Shown here in pieces: positions 44,075-51,758 of a DNA stretch of 64,000 bases; the first letter of the stretch is position 1, and each line of letters starts with the position of its first letter. The stretch is from contig NZ_JOJE01000016.1 in NCBI RefSeq assembly GCF_000720255.1, positions 1-64,000 on the forward strand, in the 5' to 3' direction. The notes beneath the pieces are model-generated. The model saw nothing but the letters and a program-made list of their open reading frames with translations. It made no database searches and was not told the DNA's origin. Source of the DNA: Streptomyces griseus subsp. griseus. Its GTDB lineage: Bacteria; Actinomycetota; Actinomycetes; Streptomycetales; Streptomycetaceae. Position numbers and translations under genes: made by a program.

Positions 44075-44088
44075 TGACCCATGGGTCA
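44075..44088. promoter_or_regulatory. Perfect 14-bp palindrome upstream of the PAP2 gene
   Basis: TGACCCATGGGTCA is perfectly self-complementary and lies 79 bp ahead of the PAP2 start codon, between it and the stop of the sugar-kinase gene. It could be an operator for the phosphatase gene. It does not match the direct-repeat PHO box I would expect for PhoP control. Confidence 0.45.
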
Positions 44089-44213
44089 GGTGGTGCCTAC
44101 GAGCGAAGATCTACGGCCGAGTTGTGTCCCATCGGCGAGGGTCCGGCGGCCGGGACGTGGCCCGCGGGTGAACGCGGGACCCACGGCTCAGGGGGCCCGG
44201 TCCCGCCCGCCGC

Positions 44214-45122
44214 TCACAGCAGCGACCGTGCCAACGTCACCGCGCCCTCGACCGGAGGCTCCCGCAGTGGCCTGGCACGAGCCGCCGGCACGGTTTCGGC
44301 GAGGGAGGCGGTGAAGGCGTCGTAGAGCGCGGGCTGGGACAGCACGGTGCCGCCCGCGACGACCACGTCGTCGACGACGGCCCCGCGCGCGGCGAGGCGT
44401 GCGACGAGCGCGGCGAGGGAGCGGCCCGCCTCGGCGATCACGGTACGGGCGAGCGTCGAGCCCGCCTCGGCGGCCGTGAAGACGACGGGAGCGTGCCGGC
44501 CCCATTCGGCCGAGACGTCGGTGGCGCTCTCCAGGGCCGCGCCGAGCGCCGGTACCTCCGGCACACCGAACGAGGCCACGAGACCGAGCGCCAGCTCGTC
44601 CGGTTCCTCGCCCCGGTCGTGCGCCGCCCAGGCGGCACGGGCCGCCTCCCGGACGAGTCCGGCGGCGCCGCCCTCGTCACCGAGTACGGCGCCCCAGCCG
44701 CCCACCTGGACGGCGGTGCCGTCGGGCAGCCGCCCCACGGCGACGGAGCCGGTGCCGGCGACCAGGCCGACACCCTTGTCCAGACCGGCGGCGGGGACGA
44801 GGAGCTCGGCGTCGCCCACGACCAGCGCGGGCACGTCGAGGGCGCTCTCCAGCGCGGCGCGGATCCGCGCGCACTGGGGTGGGGTCTCACAGGCGTGCGC
44901 GCCCACCGCCAGGGCGGCGGGACGGGCGTCGGCCGGCAGGGCCTCACGGACCAGTCCGGCCAGCCAGTCGGCGGCGGCCGCGGTGTCGTGCGGTCGCCAG
45001 CCGCCGCTCGTGCGGACGTGGTCGACGACGCGGTGGTCCCCCGCGAGAGCGCGGAGGTGCGTCTTGGTGCCGCCCACGTCGATGCCGAGCACGAGCGAGC
45101 TGGCGTAGGGGGAGTCCTGCAC
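44214..45122 (-). CDS. BadF/BadG-type ATPase, N-acetylglucosamine-kinase-like sugar kinase
   Basis: A 302-residue kinase of the ASKHA fold. PHOSPHATE 1: VLGIDVGGTKTHLRAL near residue 10; an activating loop VGAHACETPPQCARI near 72; PHOSPHATE 2: VGLVAGTGSVAVGRLPDG near 117; ADENOSINE: VVVAGGTVLSQPALYDAF near 255. It should phosphorylate an amino or neutral sugar with ATP. The GTG at 45122 follows AGAGGA. It diverges from the ROK gene at 45376, with an operator between, so it belongs to importer cluster 3 and probably supplies the first metabolic step. Confidence 0.88.
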   Translation of the reverse strand: MQDSPYASSLVLGIDVGGTKTHLRALAGDHRVVDHVRTSGGWRPHDTAAAADWLAGLVREALPADARPAALAVGAHACETPPQCARIRAALESALDVPALVVGDAELLVPAAGLDKGVGLVAGTGSVAVGRLPDGTAVQVGGWGAVLGDEGGAAGLVREAARAAWAAHDRGEEPDELALGLVASFGVPEVPALGAALESATDVSAEWGRHAPVVFTAAEAGSTLARTVIAEAGRSLAALVARLAARGAVVDDVVVAGGTVLSQPALYDAFTASLAETVPAARARPLREPPVEGAVTLARSLL

Positions 45123-45252
45123 GGATCCTCTTTCGTCGGTGCGCAGTGCTGCGACGGCGGGCGAACCGTGCCTGAAGGACGGGCAGTTGAAGACCTCGGG
45201 AAGCCCCGGGACGGGCTTCTGACGGAGCACGGCAGGCGAGTACCGTGACGTT

Positions 45253-45272
45253 CGTTAGGAAGTTAACTAACG
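45253..45272. promoter_or_regulatory. Candidate ROK operator (cluster 3)
   Basis: CGTTAG at 45253-45258 and CTAACG at 45267-45272 are perfect inverted arms around GAAGTTAA; within it AGTTAACT is a second palindrome. The site lies between the divergent kinase (start 45122) and ROK (start 45376) genes. TTAGTTAACTAA-like words are typical operators of actinobacterial ROK repressors. Confidence 0.7.
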
Positions 45273-45375
45273 AAGTACAGTGCGTCAAGAGGAATCCCAT
45301 CGCCGCATCCCCCGGAGCCGTTCGCGAAGCCGACCGCCCGGGAGAGAGCGGCCCGTGACCTGTGTGGGGTAACCG

Positions 45376-46521
45376 TTGGAACACGACGTGGCAAGAGCCC
45401 CGCGCCTGACCGAGAGCGCGGGCGCGGTGTTCGCCGTGCTGGCCGGGGCGAGCAGCGCGACCCGGCCGCAGCTCGCGAGCCTGGCAGGCCTGTCCAAACC
45501 GACGGTGTCCGCCGCCGTCGCGGAGCTGGAGAGCGTCCGGCTCGCCGCCCACTCCGGTACGGCCTCCAGCGGCACGGGCCGCTCCGCCGCCGTCTACCGT
45601 CTCGGGCCGGCCGCCGGCGCCGTGCTCGCCGTCGACCTCGGCCCGGCACTCACCCGGGTGCGCGTCTGCGCCCTGGACGGCACGCTGCTCGCCGAGGCCA
45701 GTGGCTCCCGGGCGGATGCCGCCGACGTGGTGCGCGAGGTACTGGGCGCGCTGCCCGCCGACGCACCGCTGCGCACCGTGGTCGTCGCCGTCGGTGACGT
45801 CACCGCACGGGAGAGGGAGGGCACCCGCATGCGCCCCGCCACGGCCAAGGCCGGCCCCGTCTTCGACGCCATGGCCGTGGCCCTGCCGCCGGGCGTTCCC
45901 GTCCACCTCGAGAACAACGTCAACTGCGCCGCCCTCGCCGAACTGCACGAGGGTGCCGCGCGAGGCCGGCGCACCTTCGGCTACCTGCGCATCGGCGTCG
46001 GTATCGGCCTCGGCATCGTCGTCGGCGGCCAGGTGCTGCGCGGAGCGAACGGCGCCGCCGGTGAGCTGGCCCGGCTGCCCTACCCGTGGGACGACGGCCG
46101 CGAACCCCGCCACGAGGCCCTGGAGGAGTACATCGGCGCGCGTTCCCTGCTGCGGCGGGCCGCGGAGGCCTGGCCGAGCACCGACGGCCCGTGCCCCGGC
46201 ACCGCCGAGCAGCTCTTCACCCTGGCCGGGGAGGGCAGGGCCGCCGCCCGCGCCGTCGTCGACCGCCATGCCGTGGACGTGGGCCGGCTGGCCGCCGCCG
46301 TGACCGCCGTACTGGACCCGGGGCTCGTCGTGCTGGGGGGCAGTACCGGCGCGTACCCGCAGCTCCTGGACGGTGTCCGGGCCGAGCTCGCCCGACTGAG
46401 CTGGCCCACCGAAGTCGTCAGCAGCACGCTTGGTGATCTCGGCACCGTCGTGGGCGCGGCCCGGCTCGCGGTCTCCCGAGGAGTCCAAACCGTGACCGAG
46501 GCCGCGGGGACGAAGGATTGA
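45376..46521 (+). CDS. ROK-family transcriptional regulator (cluster 3)
   Basis: A 381-residue ROK regulator. The winged helix covers residues 12-70 (SAGAVFAVLAGASSATRPQL; SLAGLSKPTVSAAVAELES). The sugar-binding domain has VLAVDLGPALTRVRVCALDG near 85, VHLENNVNCAALAEL near 176 and IGVGIGLGIVVGGQVLRGAN near 205. As with the ROK protein of cluster 1, the zinc-binding cysteine motif is absent. It lies between the kinase and importer genes and probably represses both. The start is TTG at 45376; GTG at 45388 is the alternative. Confidence 0.88.
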   Translation: MEHDVARAPRLTESAGAVFAVLAGASSATRPQLASLAGLSKPTVSAAVAELESVRLAAHSGTASSGTGRSAAVYRLGPAAGAVLAVDLGPALTRVRVCALDGTLLAEASGSRADAADVVREVLGALPADAPLRTVVVAVGDVTAREREGTRMRPATAKAGPVFDAMAVALPPGVPVHLENNVNCAALAELHEGAARGRRTFGYLRIGVGIGLGIVVGGQVLRGANGAAGELARLPYPWDDGREPRHEALEEYIGARSLLRRAAEAWPSTDGPCPGTAEQLFTLAGEGRAAARAVVDRHAVDVGRLAAAVTAVLDPGLVVLGGSTGAYPQLLDGVRAELARLSWPTEVVSSTLGDLGTVVGAARLAVSRGVQTVTEAAGTKD

Positions 46522-46543
46522 CGGCTTCCACTCCATCTGCCAA

Positions 46544-46560
46544 TGTCCGGACAAGCGCTT
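46544..46560. promoter_or_regulatory. Palindromes upstream of the cluster 3 binding-protein gene
   Basis: TGTCCGGACA at 46544-46553 is a perfect 10-bp palindrome; AAGCGCTT at 46553-46560 is another, overlapping by one base. They lie about 240 bp before the ATG at 46795, in the 273-bp gap after the ROK gene. They could mark the importer promoter. No match to the 45253 operator is visible here. Confidence 0.4.
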
Positions 46561-46794
46561 TCTAAGTCGGCCGGGACGCCGACTCCGGGTAGCCTCCCGC
46601 CCGTACGCGAAGTACGGCAGCCGCACGAGGGCGTGCTCGTGCGACGACGGCCGGTCATGGCCGGGGACCCCACCCGTCAAGGCGATGCGGCCGGGCGAGG
46701 CCGTGCCCCCGGAAAGCGAAATCTCCTGCAAAATGCACCCGTGCCGCCTCGGCTGGCGCCGTGCTCCGTCCAGTACGACGAAAAGGGATCGAAA

Positions 46795-48120
46795 ATGACC
46801 AGTGTGGGTGTGCGGCGCTCCCGCCGACTCGGCGGCGGCATACGCCGTGTGGTTCCCCTCGCTGCCGTGGCCACGGCAGGTGCCCTTCTGCTCTCCGCCT
46901 GTGGGTCGGGGTCCGACTCGGGCGGGACCTCCAAGTCCCTGACGTTCTGGATCTCCACGGTTCCGGGGCAGGACGCGGGCTGGAAGAAGCTGGTGGCGCA
47001 GTACAAGAAGGAAGCCGGCGTCTCCGTCAAGCTCGTCAACATCCCCTACGACGGCTACACGACGAAGCTGCACAACGCCGCGCAGGCCAACTCCCTGCCC
47101 GACGTGGCGGCCGTACCGGCGCTGGACCCGATCTGGTCGAGCAAGCTGATCGACCTCAGCTCCATCGCCAACAACAAGAGCTACAACATCAACGCCAACT
47201 TCCTGGCCAAGGACTCGTCCGGGAAGGTGCTGTCCATCCCCTCGGACGTCACCGCGTCCGGCCTGTTCATCAACAAGTCGCTGTTCGAGAAGGCCAAGGT
47301 CCCCTTCCCGACCTCGCCCGACAAGACCTGGACCTGGACCGACTTCATCAAGGCGGCGAACAAGGTCCGCGAGAAGACCGGCGCCAAGTACTCCCTGACC
47401 TTCGACCAGTCGCCGTCCCGGCTGCGCGCCATGGTGTACGAGATGGGCGGGAAGTACGTCCACGCGGACTCCTCCGGCAAGTTCTCGGTGGACAGCGCGA
47501 CCAAGAAGGCCGTGAACACCTTCGTCGGGTGGAACGACAACAAGACCATGCCGAAGTCGGTGTGGACCAGCGGCGCCGACCCGTCCGCCATGTTCCAGAG
47601 CGGTGACGTGGTCGCCTACTGGTCCGGCGTGTGGCAGGTCGCCGCCTTCGCCGACAGCATCAAGAAGTTCGACTGGGCGAGCGTCCCGACGCCCGCCCAG
47701 CCGGTGCAGGCCAGCGACGTCAACGCCGGCGGCATGATGGTCGGCTTCAACAACAACGGCGACGCGGCCACCGCCGCGCAGAAGTTCCTGTCCTGGGTCT
47801 ACGAGCCGGACCACTACCGCACGCTGTGCGAGGCCTCCGGGTTCCTGCCGGTCGAGAACGGTCTGAACCCGAAGTACCCCTTCACCTCGGAGGCGGCGCA
47901 GGCGGCGTTCAAGCTGTACAACGAGGAGATCCCGCTCTACGCCCCGATCTCCGGCTACTTCAACGGCGCGCAGACGCAGTGGGTCCTGAAGGGCAAGAGC
48001 ATCACCGAGGACCCGACCAAGACGGAGCTCGGCAAGGCGATCAACGGCCAGCAGTCGGCCGACAAGGCCCTGGAGAACATCGTGGCCGGCTACAACCAGC
48101 AGGTCGGCGGCGGATCGTAG
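46795..48120 (+). CDS. Sugar ABC transporter substrate-binding lipoprotein (cluster 3)
   Basis: A 441-residue family 1 solute-binding protein. The signal RRVVPLAAVATAGALLLSAC gives a lipidated Cys near residue 36. The mature part has KSLTFWISTVPGQDAGWKKLV, YDGYTTKLHNAAQANSLPDV near 85, MVYEMGGKYVHADSSGKFSV near 218 and FQSGDVVAYWSGVWQVAAFA near 265. It should bind the oligosaccharide processed by the downstream enzymes. AAAGGG precedes the ATG at 46795. A strong hairpin immediately after its stop separates it from the permease genes. Confidence 0.92.
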   Translation: MTSVGVRRSRRLGGGIRRVVPLAAVATAGALLLSACGSGSDSGGTSKSLTFWISTVPGQDAGWKKLVAQYKKEAGVSVKLVNIPYDGYTTKLHNAAQANSLPDVAAVPALDPIWSSKLIDLSSIANNKSYNINANFLAKDSSGKVLSIPSDVTASGLFINKSLFEKAKVPFPTSPDKTWTWTDFIKAANKVREKTGAKYSLTFDQSPSRLRAMVYEMGGKYVHADSSGKFSVDSATKKAVNTFVGWNDNKTMPKSVWTSGADPSAMFQSGDVVAYWSGVWQVAAFADSIKKFDWASVPTPAQPVQASDVNAGGMMVGFNNNGDAATAAQKFLSWVYEPDHYRTLCEASGFLPVENGLNPKYPFTSEAAQAAFKLYNEEIPLYAPISGYFNGAQTQWVLKGKSITEDPTKTELGKAINGQQSADKALENIVAGYNQQVGGGS

Positions 48121-48125
48121 GCCGC

Positions 48126-48165
48126 AGGGCCGGGCGGCGGGGGTGAGACACCGCCGCCCGGCCCT
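48126..48165 (+). terminator. Intra-operon hairpin after the binding-protein gene
   Basis: A perfect 15-bp stem, AGGGCCGGGCGGCGG at 48126-48140 paired with 48151-48165, closes on a 10-nt loop. It starts five bases after the binding-protein stop and 74 bp ahead of the permease start. As in other importer operons, it may stabilise the upstream message or partly stop transcription, giving more binding protein than permease. Confidence 0.8.
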
Positions 48166-48239
48166 GTACGCGCCCCTCGATCCCGGGCTCATGGCGTGAG
48201 CCCACCTGCAATCCCTTCCACCAGCACGGAGTCAGGAAG

Positions 48240-49151
48240 ATGACCACACACGCCTCGACCGTGTCCGCGAGCCCGCCCAGGAAACGCAGTAAGTACACCT
48301 TTGCGCCGCTCGTCCTTATCGCGGCCAATGTCGTGCTCTTCGCGCTGTTCTTCGTCTGGCCTGCGGTGATCGGGCTTGTCTACTCCTTCACGAACTACAC
48401 GGGCGTGGGGGTGTTCCAGTGGGTCGGACTGGACAACTACCACAACCTGTTCGGGGACTCCACGTTCTACGACGCGCTGACAAGGACCCTGCTCTACACC
48501 GTCCTGTTCGTCCCGCTGAACTTCGCGCTGTCGCTGCTCGCCGCCAACCTGGTGGTGAGCAAGCACGCCAAGGGGTCGTCGCTCGCCCGCGTCATCTTCT
48601 TCATCCCGTGGCTGCTGTCGCCCATCGTCGTGGGTGTCCTGTGGCGGTGGATGTTCGGTGAGAATTTCGGACTGGTCAACTACGTCATCGAGAAGCTCGG
48701 CGGCGGCGCCGTTCCGTGGCAGTCGAACGCGGACCTGTCACTGCTCGTCGTGGTCATGGCGGCGTCCTGGATGTGGACCGGCTTCACGATGCTGCTGTTC
48801 ATAGCGGCGATCAAGAACGTACCGGTGTCGTACTACGAGGCGGCCTCGCTCGACGGCGCCGGTCCGTGGCGCCAGTTCATCAGCATCACACTGCCGAGCA
48901 TCGCACCCACCTCGTTCATCGTCATCCTGCTCAACACGATCAACGCGATGAAGGAATACCCGGTGTTCGTCGCCCTCAACAACGGCGGACCCGGATCGTC
49001 GAACAACCTGCTCGTCCAGTACATCTACGAAACCGGCTTCAAGCGGGGCCAGATCGGCTACGCGAGCGCCGCGTCCTTCGTGCTCATGCTCATCCTGATG
49101 GCCGTCGCGATCATCCAGCTGATCGTCAACCGGCGGGTGGAGAACCGATGA
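48240..49151 (+). CDS. Sugar ABC transporter permease, MalF-like (cluster 3)
   Basis: A 303-residue CUT1 permease with six predicted helices, the first FAPLVLIAANVVLFALFFVW near residue 22. Coupling motif YEAASLDGAGPWRQFISITLP near residue 200. GGAG lies nine bases before the ATG at 48240. Its stop overlaps the next permease start by four bases (ATGA), so the two subunits are made together. Confidence 0.92.
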   Translation: MTTHASTVSASPPRKRSKYTFAPLVLIAANVVLFALFFVWPAVIGLVYSFTNYTGVGVFQWVGLDNYHNLFGDSTFYDALTRTLLYTVLFVPLNFALSLLAANLVVSKHAKGSSLARVIFFIPWLLSPIVVGVLWRWMFGENFGLVNYVIEKLGGGAVPWQSNADLSLLVVVMAASWMWTGFTMLLFIAAIKNVPVSYYEAASLDGAGPWRQFISITLPSIAPTSFIVILLNTINAMKEYPVFVALNNGGPGSSNNLLVQYIYETGFKRGQIGYASAASFVLMLILMAVAIIQLIVNRRVENR

Positions 49152-50050
49152 CTACCACAGACATGCCACGCCCGCTCGACGCCGACGCCAAACAGCCCGT
49201 TTCCAAGCAGAGCCCCCGCAGCGCGGCCCGCGGTGGGATCCGGCGGGCGGTACCCGCGACGACACTCCTGTGGATCCTGGCGTTCCTCTATGGGTTCCCG
49301 GTGCTGTGGTTCATCCTCAGTGCCTTCAAGCCGGCCAGCGACCTGTTCTCCTATCCGCTGACACTGGTCCCGCACAACCCCACCCTGTCGGGATTCAGGG
49401 CGGCGTGGGACAGCGCCAACTTCTCCCAGTACTTCATCAACACGGCCATCGTGTGCGTGATCACGACGATCCTCACGGTGGGTGTCAGCTGCTGCACCGG
49501 GTACGCGCTGGCCAAGTACGACAACAAGTGGCTCAAGGCCTTCTTCCTGTGCATCCTGGCCACCACGATGCTGCCGGGTGAGGTCATGCTCGCCCCGGAG
49601 TTCCTGGTGGTCCGTAATCTCGGCCTCTACAACTCCTTCGCCGGCATCGTCCTCCCGGCCGTGCTCACCGCGACCGGATGCTTCATGTTCCGCCAGTTCT
49701 TCCTGACGGTGCCCGACGAGCTCGTGGAAGCCGCGCGCATCGACGGCGCCCGCGAACTGGCGATCTTCGCGCGGATCATGGTGCCGCTCTCCCGGCCCAT
49801 CATGCTGACCCTCGCGATCCTGTCGTTCCAGTGGCGGTGGAACGACTACATCTGGCCGCTGCTGATGCTCAACGACCCCAACAAGTTCACCGTGCAGATC
49901 GGCATCCAGAGCATCGTCGGCGCGCAGAACATCAACTGGTCGGTCCTGCTCGGCGCGTCGGTCATCTCCATGATCCCGCTGATCGCCGTCTTCCTGGTCT
50001 TCCAGCGCTACGTCATGGGTGCCGACATCAACGCCGGTCTGAAGGACTGA
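49148..50050 (+). CDS. Sugar ABC transporter permease, MalG-like (cluster 3)
   Basis: A 300-residue CUT1 permease. A 35-residue N-terminal tail precedes helix one (TTLLWILAFLYGFPVLWFIL). Coupling motif VEAARIDGARELAIFARIMVP near residue 197. Only two bases separate its stop from the TTG of the next gene, tying the importer to the enzyme pair that follows. No ATPase gene is present in the operon. Confidence 0.92.
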   Translation: MTTTDMPRPLDADAKQPVSKQSPRSAARGGIRRAVPATTLLWILAFLYGFPVLWFILSAFKPASDLFSYPLTLVPHNPTLSGFRAAWDSANFSQYFINTAIVCVITTILTVGVSCCTGYALAKYDNKWLKAFFLCILATTMLPGEVMLAPEFLVVRNLGLYNSFAGIVLPAVLTATGCFMFRQFFLTVPDELVEAARIDGARELAIFARIMVPLSRPIMLTLAILSFQWRWNDYIWPLLMLNDPNKFTVQIGIQSIVGAQNINWSVLLGASVISMIPLIAVFLVFQRYVMGADINAGLKD

Positions 50051-50052
50051 CC

Positions 50053-51753
50053 TTGGCCGCTCCGATCGACCACGAGTTCGTCCGCGCGGCAGCGCTCGCC
50101 GCCGACGGGTCGGCGGACCCGTCGGCGGAATTCATCGAGCCGCACCGCGCCCTGGCCCGGCGGGTGAAGACCCTGGTCGCGGCGTACCGCTCGCCGGAGT
50201 CGGCCCTGCACGGCAGCGAGCAGGCCGTCACCGCCGCGCTGACCCACCTCCGTGCCCTGCGGTCCGTGCAGACGGCCTCCGGCCTCTTCGCGGGCGGCGA
50301 CAACGTGCAGTCGCCGCCGGACTCCGCGTTCACCGTCAACGACGTGTGCGACGCGCACGTCCTCGCCGCGGGCGCGGGGCCCGAACTGGCCGACGTCACG
50401 GCGGCGCTCGCCGAGATCGCCGGCGCCGCCGCCGAAAGCCTCCTGACCGGCGGGGTCCACACCCCGAACCACCGCTGGGAGCTGAGCGCGGCGCTGGCCC
50501 GGCTGCACCGGTCGTTCCCCGACGACCGGCTGCTCGCCCGCGCCGAGGAGTGGCTCGCCGAGGGCGTCGACATCGACGCGGAGGGCCTGTACTCGGAACG
50601 CAGCGCCGTCTACGCGTCCATCGTGACCAACCCGGCGCTGCTGTTGCTGGCCGAGGTGCTCGGGCGTACGGACCTGGTGGACGCCGTCGAACGCAACCTC
50701 ACCGCGACCCTGGGCCTGATCAGGCCGGACGGCACGGTGGAGACCGTCCACTCGCGCCGCCAGGACCAGAGGCTGTCGTTCGCGCTGTGGCCCTACCTGC
50801 CGCACTACCGGCTGCTCGCGATCCGCACCGGCCGGGGCGACTTCGCCCGCGCGGCGCGCCTGGCCGCCGCCGGCGGTATCAACGACCCCGACCTGCTCGC
50901 CCAGACCCTCCTCACCCCGGATCTGTGCCGCGCCCTGCCGACCCCGGACGCGGAGCAGCTCCCGCGCGACCGGTACCTCTCCACCGCACGCCTCGCCGCA
51001 CACGTCTCGGCCACCGCGCACACCGTGGTGTACGGCGGCTCCGACGTGCCCGAGCACCGGCGCATCCGCTCGGGCCTCGCCTGCAACCCCACCTTCCTGC
51101 GCATGTTCGCCGGTGCCGCCGTCCTCGACGCGGTCCGCCTCTCGCGGGCGTTCTTCGACCTGGGCCCGTTCCGCGCCGCCGACATGGAACAGCTCGCCGA
51201 CAACCGGTACCGGCTCACCCAAACCCTCACATCCGCCTACTACCAGCCGCTCCCGAAGGACCTCAGGCGCGACGACGGCGCCTACCGCCTGGTGGACGAG
51301 GGCCGCTTCTCCGCGGCGATGGCCTTCCCCGACCGCCCTCAGGACGAGGTCTCCCACACCACCCGGGTCGAGGTCGACCTGCGGGACGACGGGGCCGACC
51401 TGCGGATCGACATCAGCGGCCCATCGGTGCCCTGGTCCCTCGAACTGACCTTCCGGCCGGGCGGCGAGCCGCAGGGCGCCGTACCGCTCGGCGACGGAAG
51501 CTGGTGCCTGACGACCGAGCCGTTGACCTACCGCGTCGGCGACGACGAGATCCGGGTCGAGGCCGCCGTCGAGACGGGCGAACCGCTCGCCGGACCGGAC
51601 CGGAGCGACGTACTGCGCTACGACCCCGGGCAGGACTACACCGTGGTCGGCGGCACCGACGCGACGACCGGGAACCGCGTCTACCTCGGTGGGCACGGAC
51701 CGCAGACACTGACCCTCACACTGCGCGCCACCTCTCAGGGCATGAAGGGCTGA
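50053..51753 (+). CDS. Predicted cytoplasmic alpha-toroid carbohydrate-active enzyme, family unassigned
   Basis: A 566-residue protein without signal peptide. The first 390 residues are helical with paired helices (TPNHRWELSAALARLHRSF; YSERSAVYASIVTNPALLLL), the look of an alpha/alpha-toroid lyase or hydrolase. The last 170 are beta-rich (VSHTTRVEVDLRDDGADLRI), like the C-terminal sandwich of heparinase II/III- or alginate-lyase-type proteins. His, Arg and Tyr at NHRWE, SRRQDQ and YYQPL are candidate active-site residues. The start is TTG at 50053, with AAGGA seven bases before, two bases after the permease stop. Family and substrate are inference. Confidence 0.65.
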   Translation: MAAPIDHEFVRAAALAADGSADPSAEFIEPHRALARRVKTLVAAYRSPESALHGSEQAVTAALTHLRALRSVQTASGLFAGGDNVQSPPDSAFTVNDVCDAHVLAAGAGPELADVTAALAEIAGAAAESLLTGGVHTPNHRWELSAALARLHRSFPDDRLLARAEEWLAEGVDIDAEGLYSERSAVYASIVTNPALLLLAEVLGRTDLVDAVERNLTATLGLIRPDGTVETVHSRRQDQRLSFALWPYLPHYRLLAIRTGRGDFARAARLAAAGGINDPDLLAQTLLTPDLCRALPTPDAEQLPRDRYLSTARLAAHVSATAHTVVYGGSDVPEHRRIRSGLACNPTFLRMFAGAAVLDAVRLSRAFFDLGPFRAADMEQLADNRYRLTQTLTSAYYQPLPKDLRRDDGAYRLVDEGRFSAAMAFPDRPQDEVSHTTRVEVDLRDDGADLRIDISGPSVPWSLELTFRPGGEPQGAVPLGDGSWCLTTEPLTYRVGDDEIRVEAAVETGEPLAGPDRSDVLRYDPGQDYTVVGGTDATTGNRVYLGGHGPQTLTLTLRATSQGMKG

Positions 51754-51758
51754 TCTCC

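Noticed and set aside
44075..44088. PHO box for PhoP control of the PAP2 phosphatase
   Set aside because: The element is a palindrome, whereas PHO boxes are direct repeats of about 11 bp; no such repeat was visible.
44944..48192. A minus-strand open frame of over 1000 codons across the ROK and binding-protein genes
   Set aside because: It runs antisense to two clear genes, has low-complexity sequence, and fits no domain.
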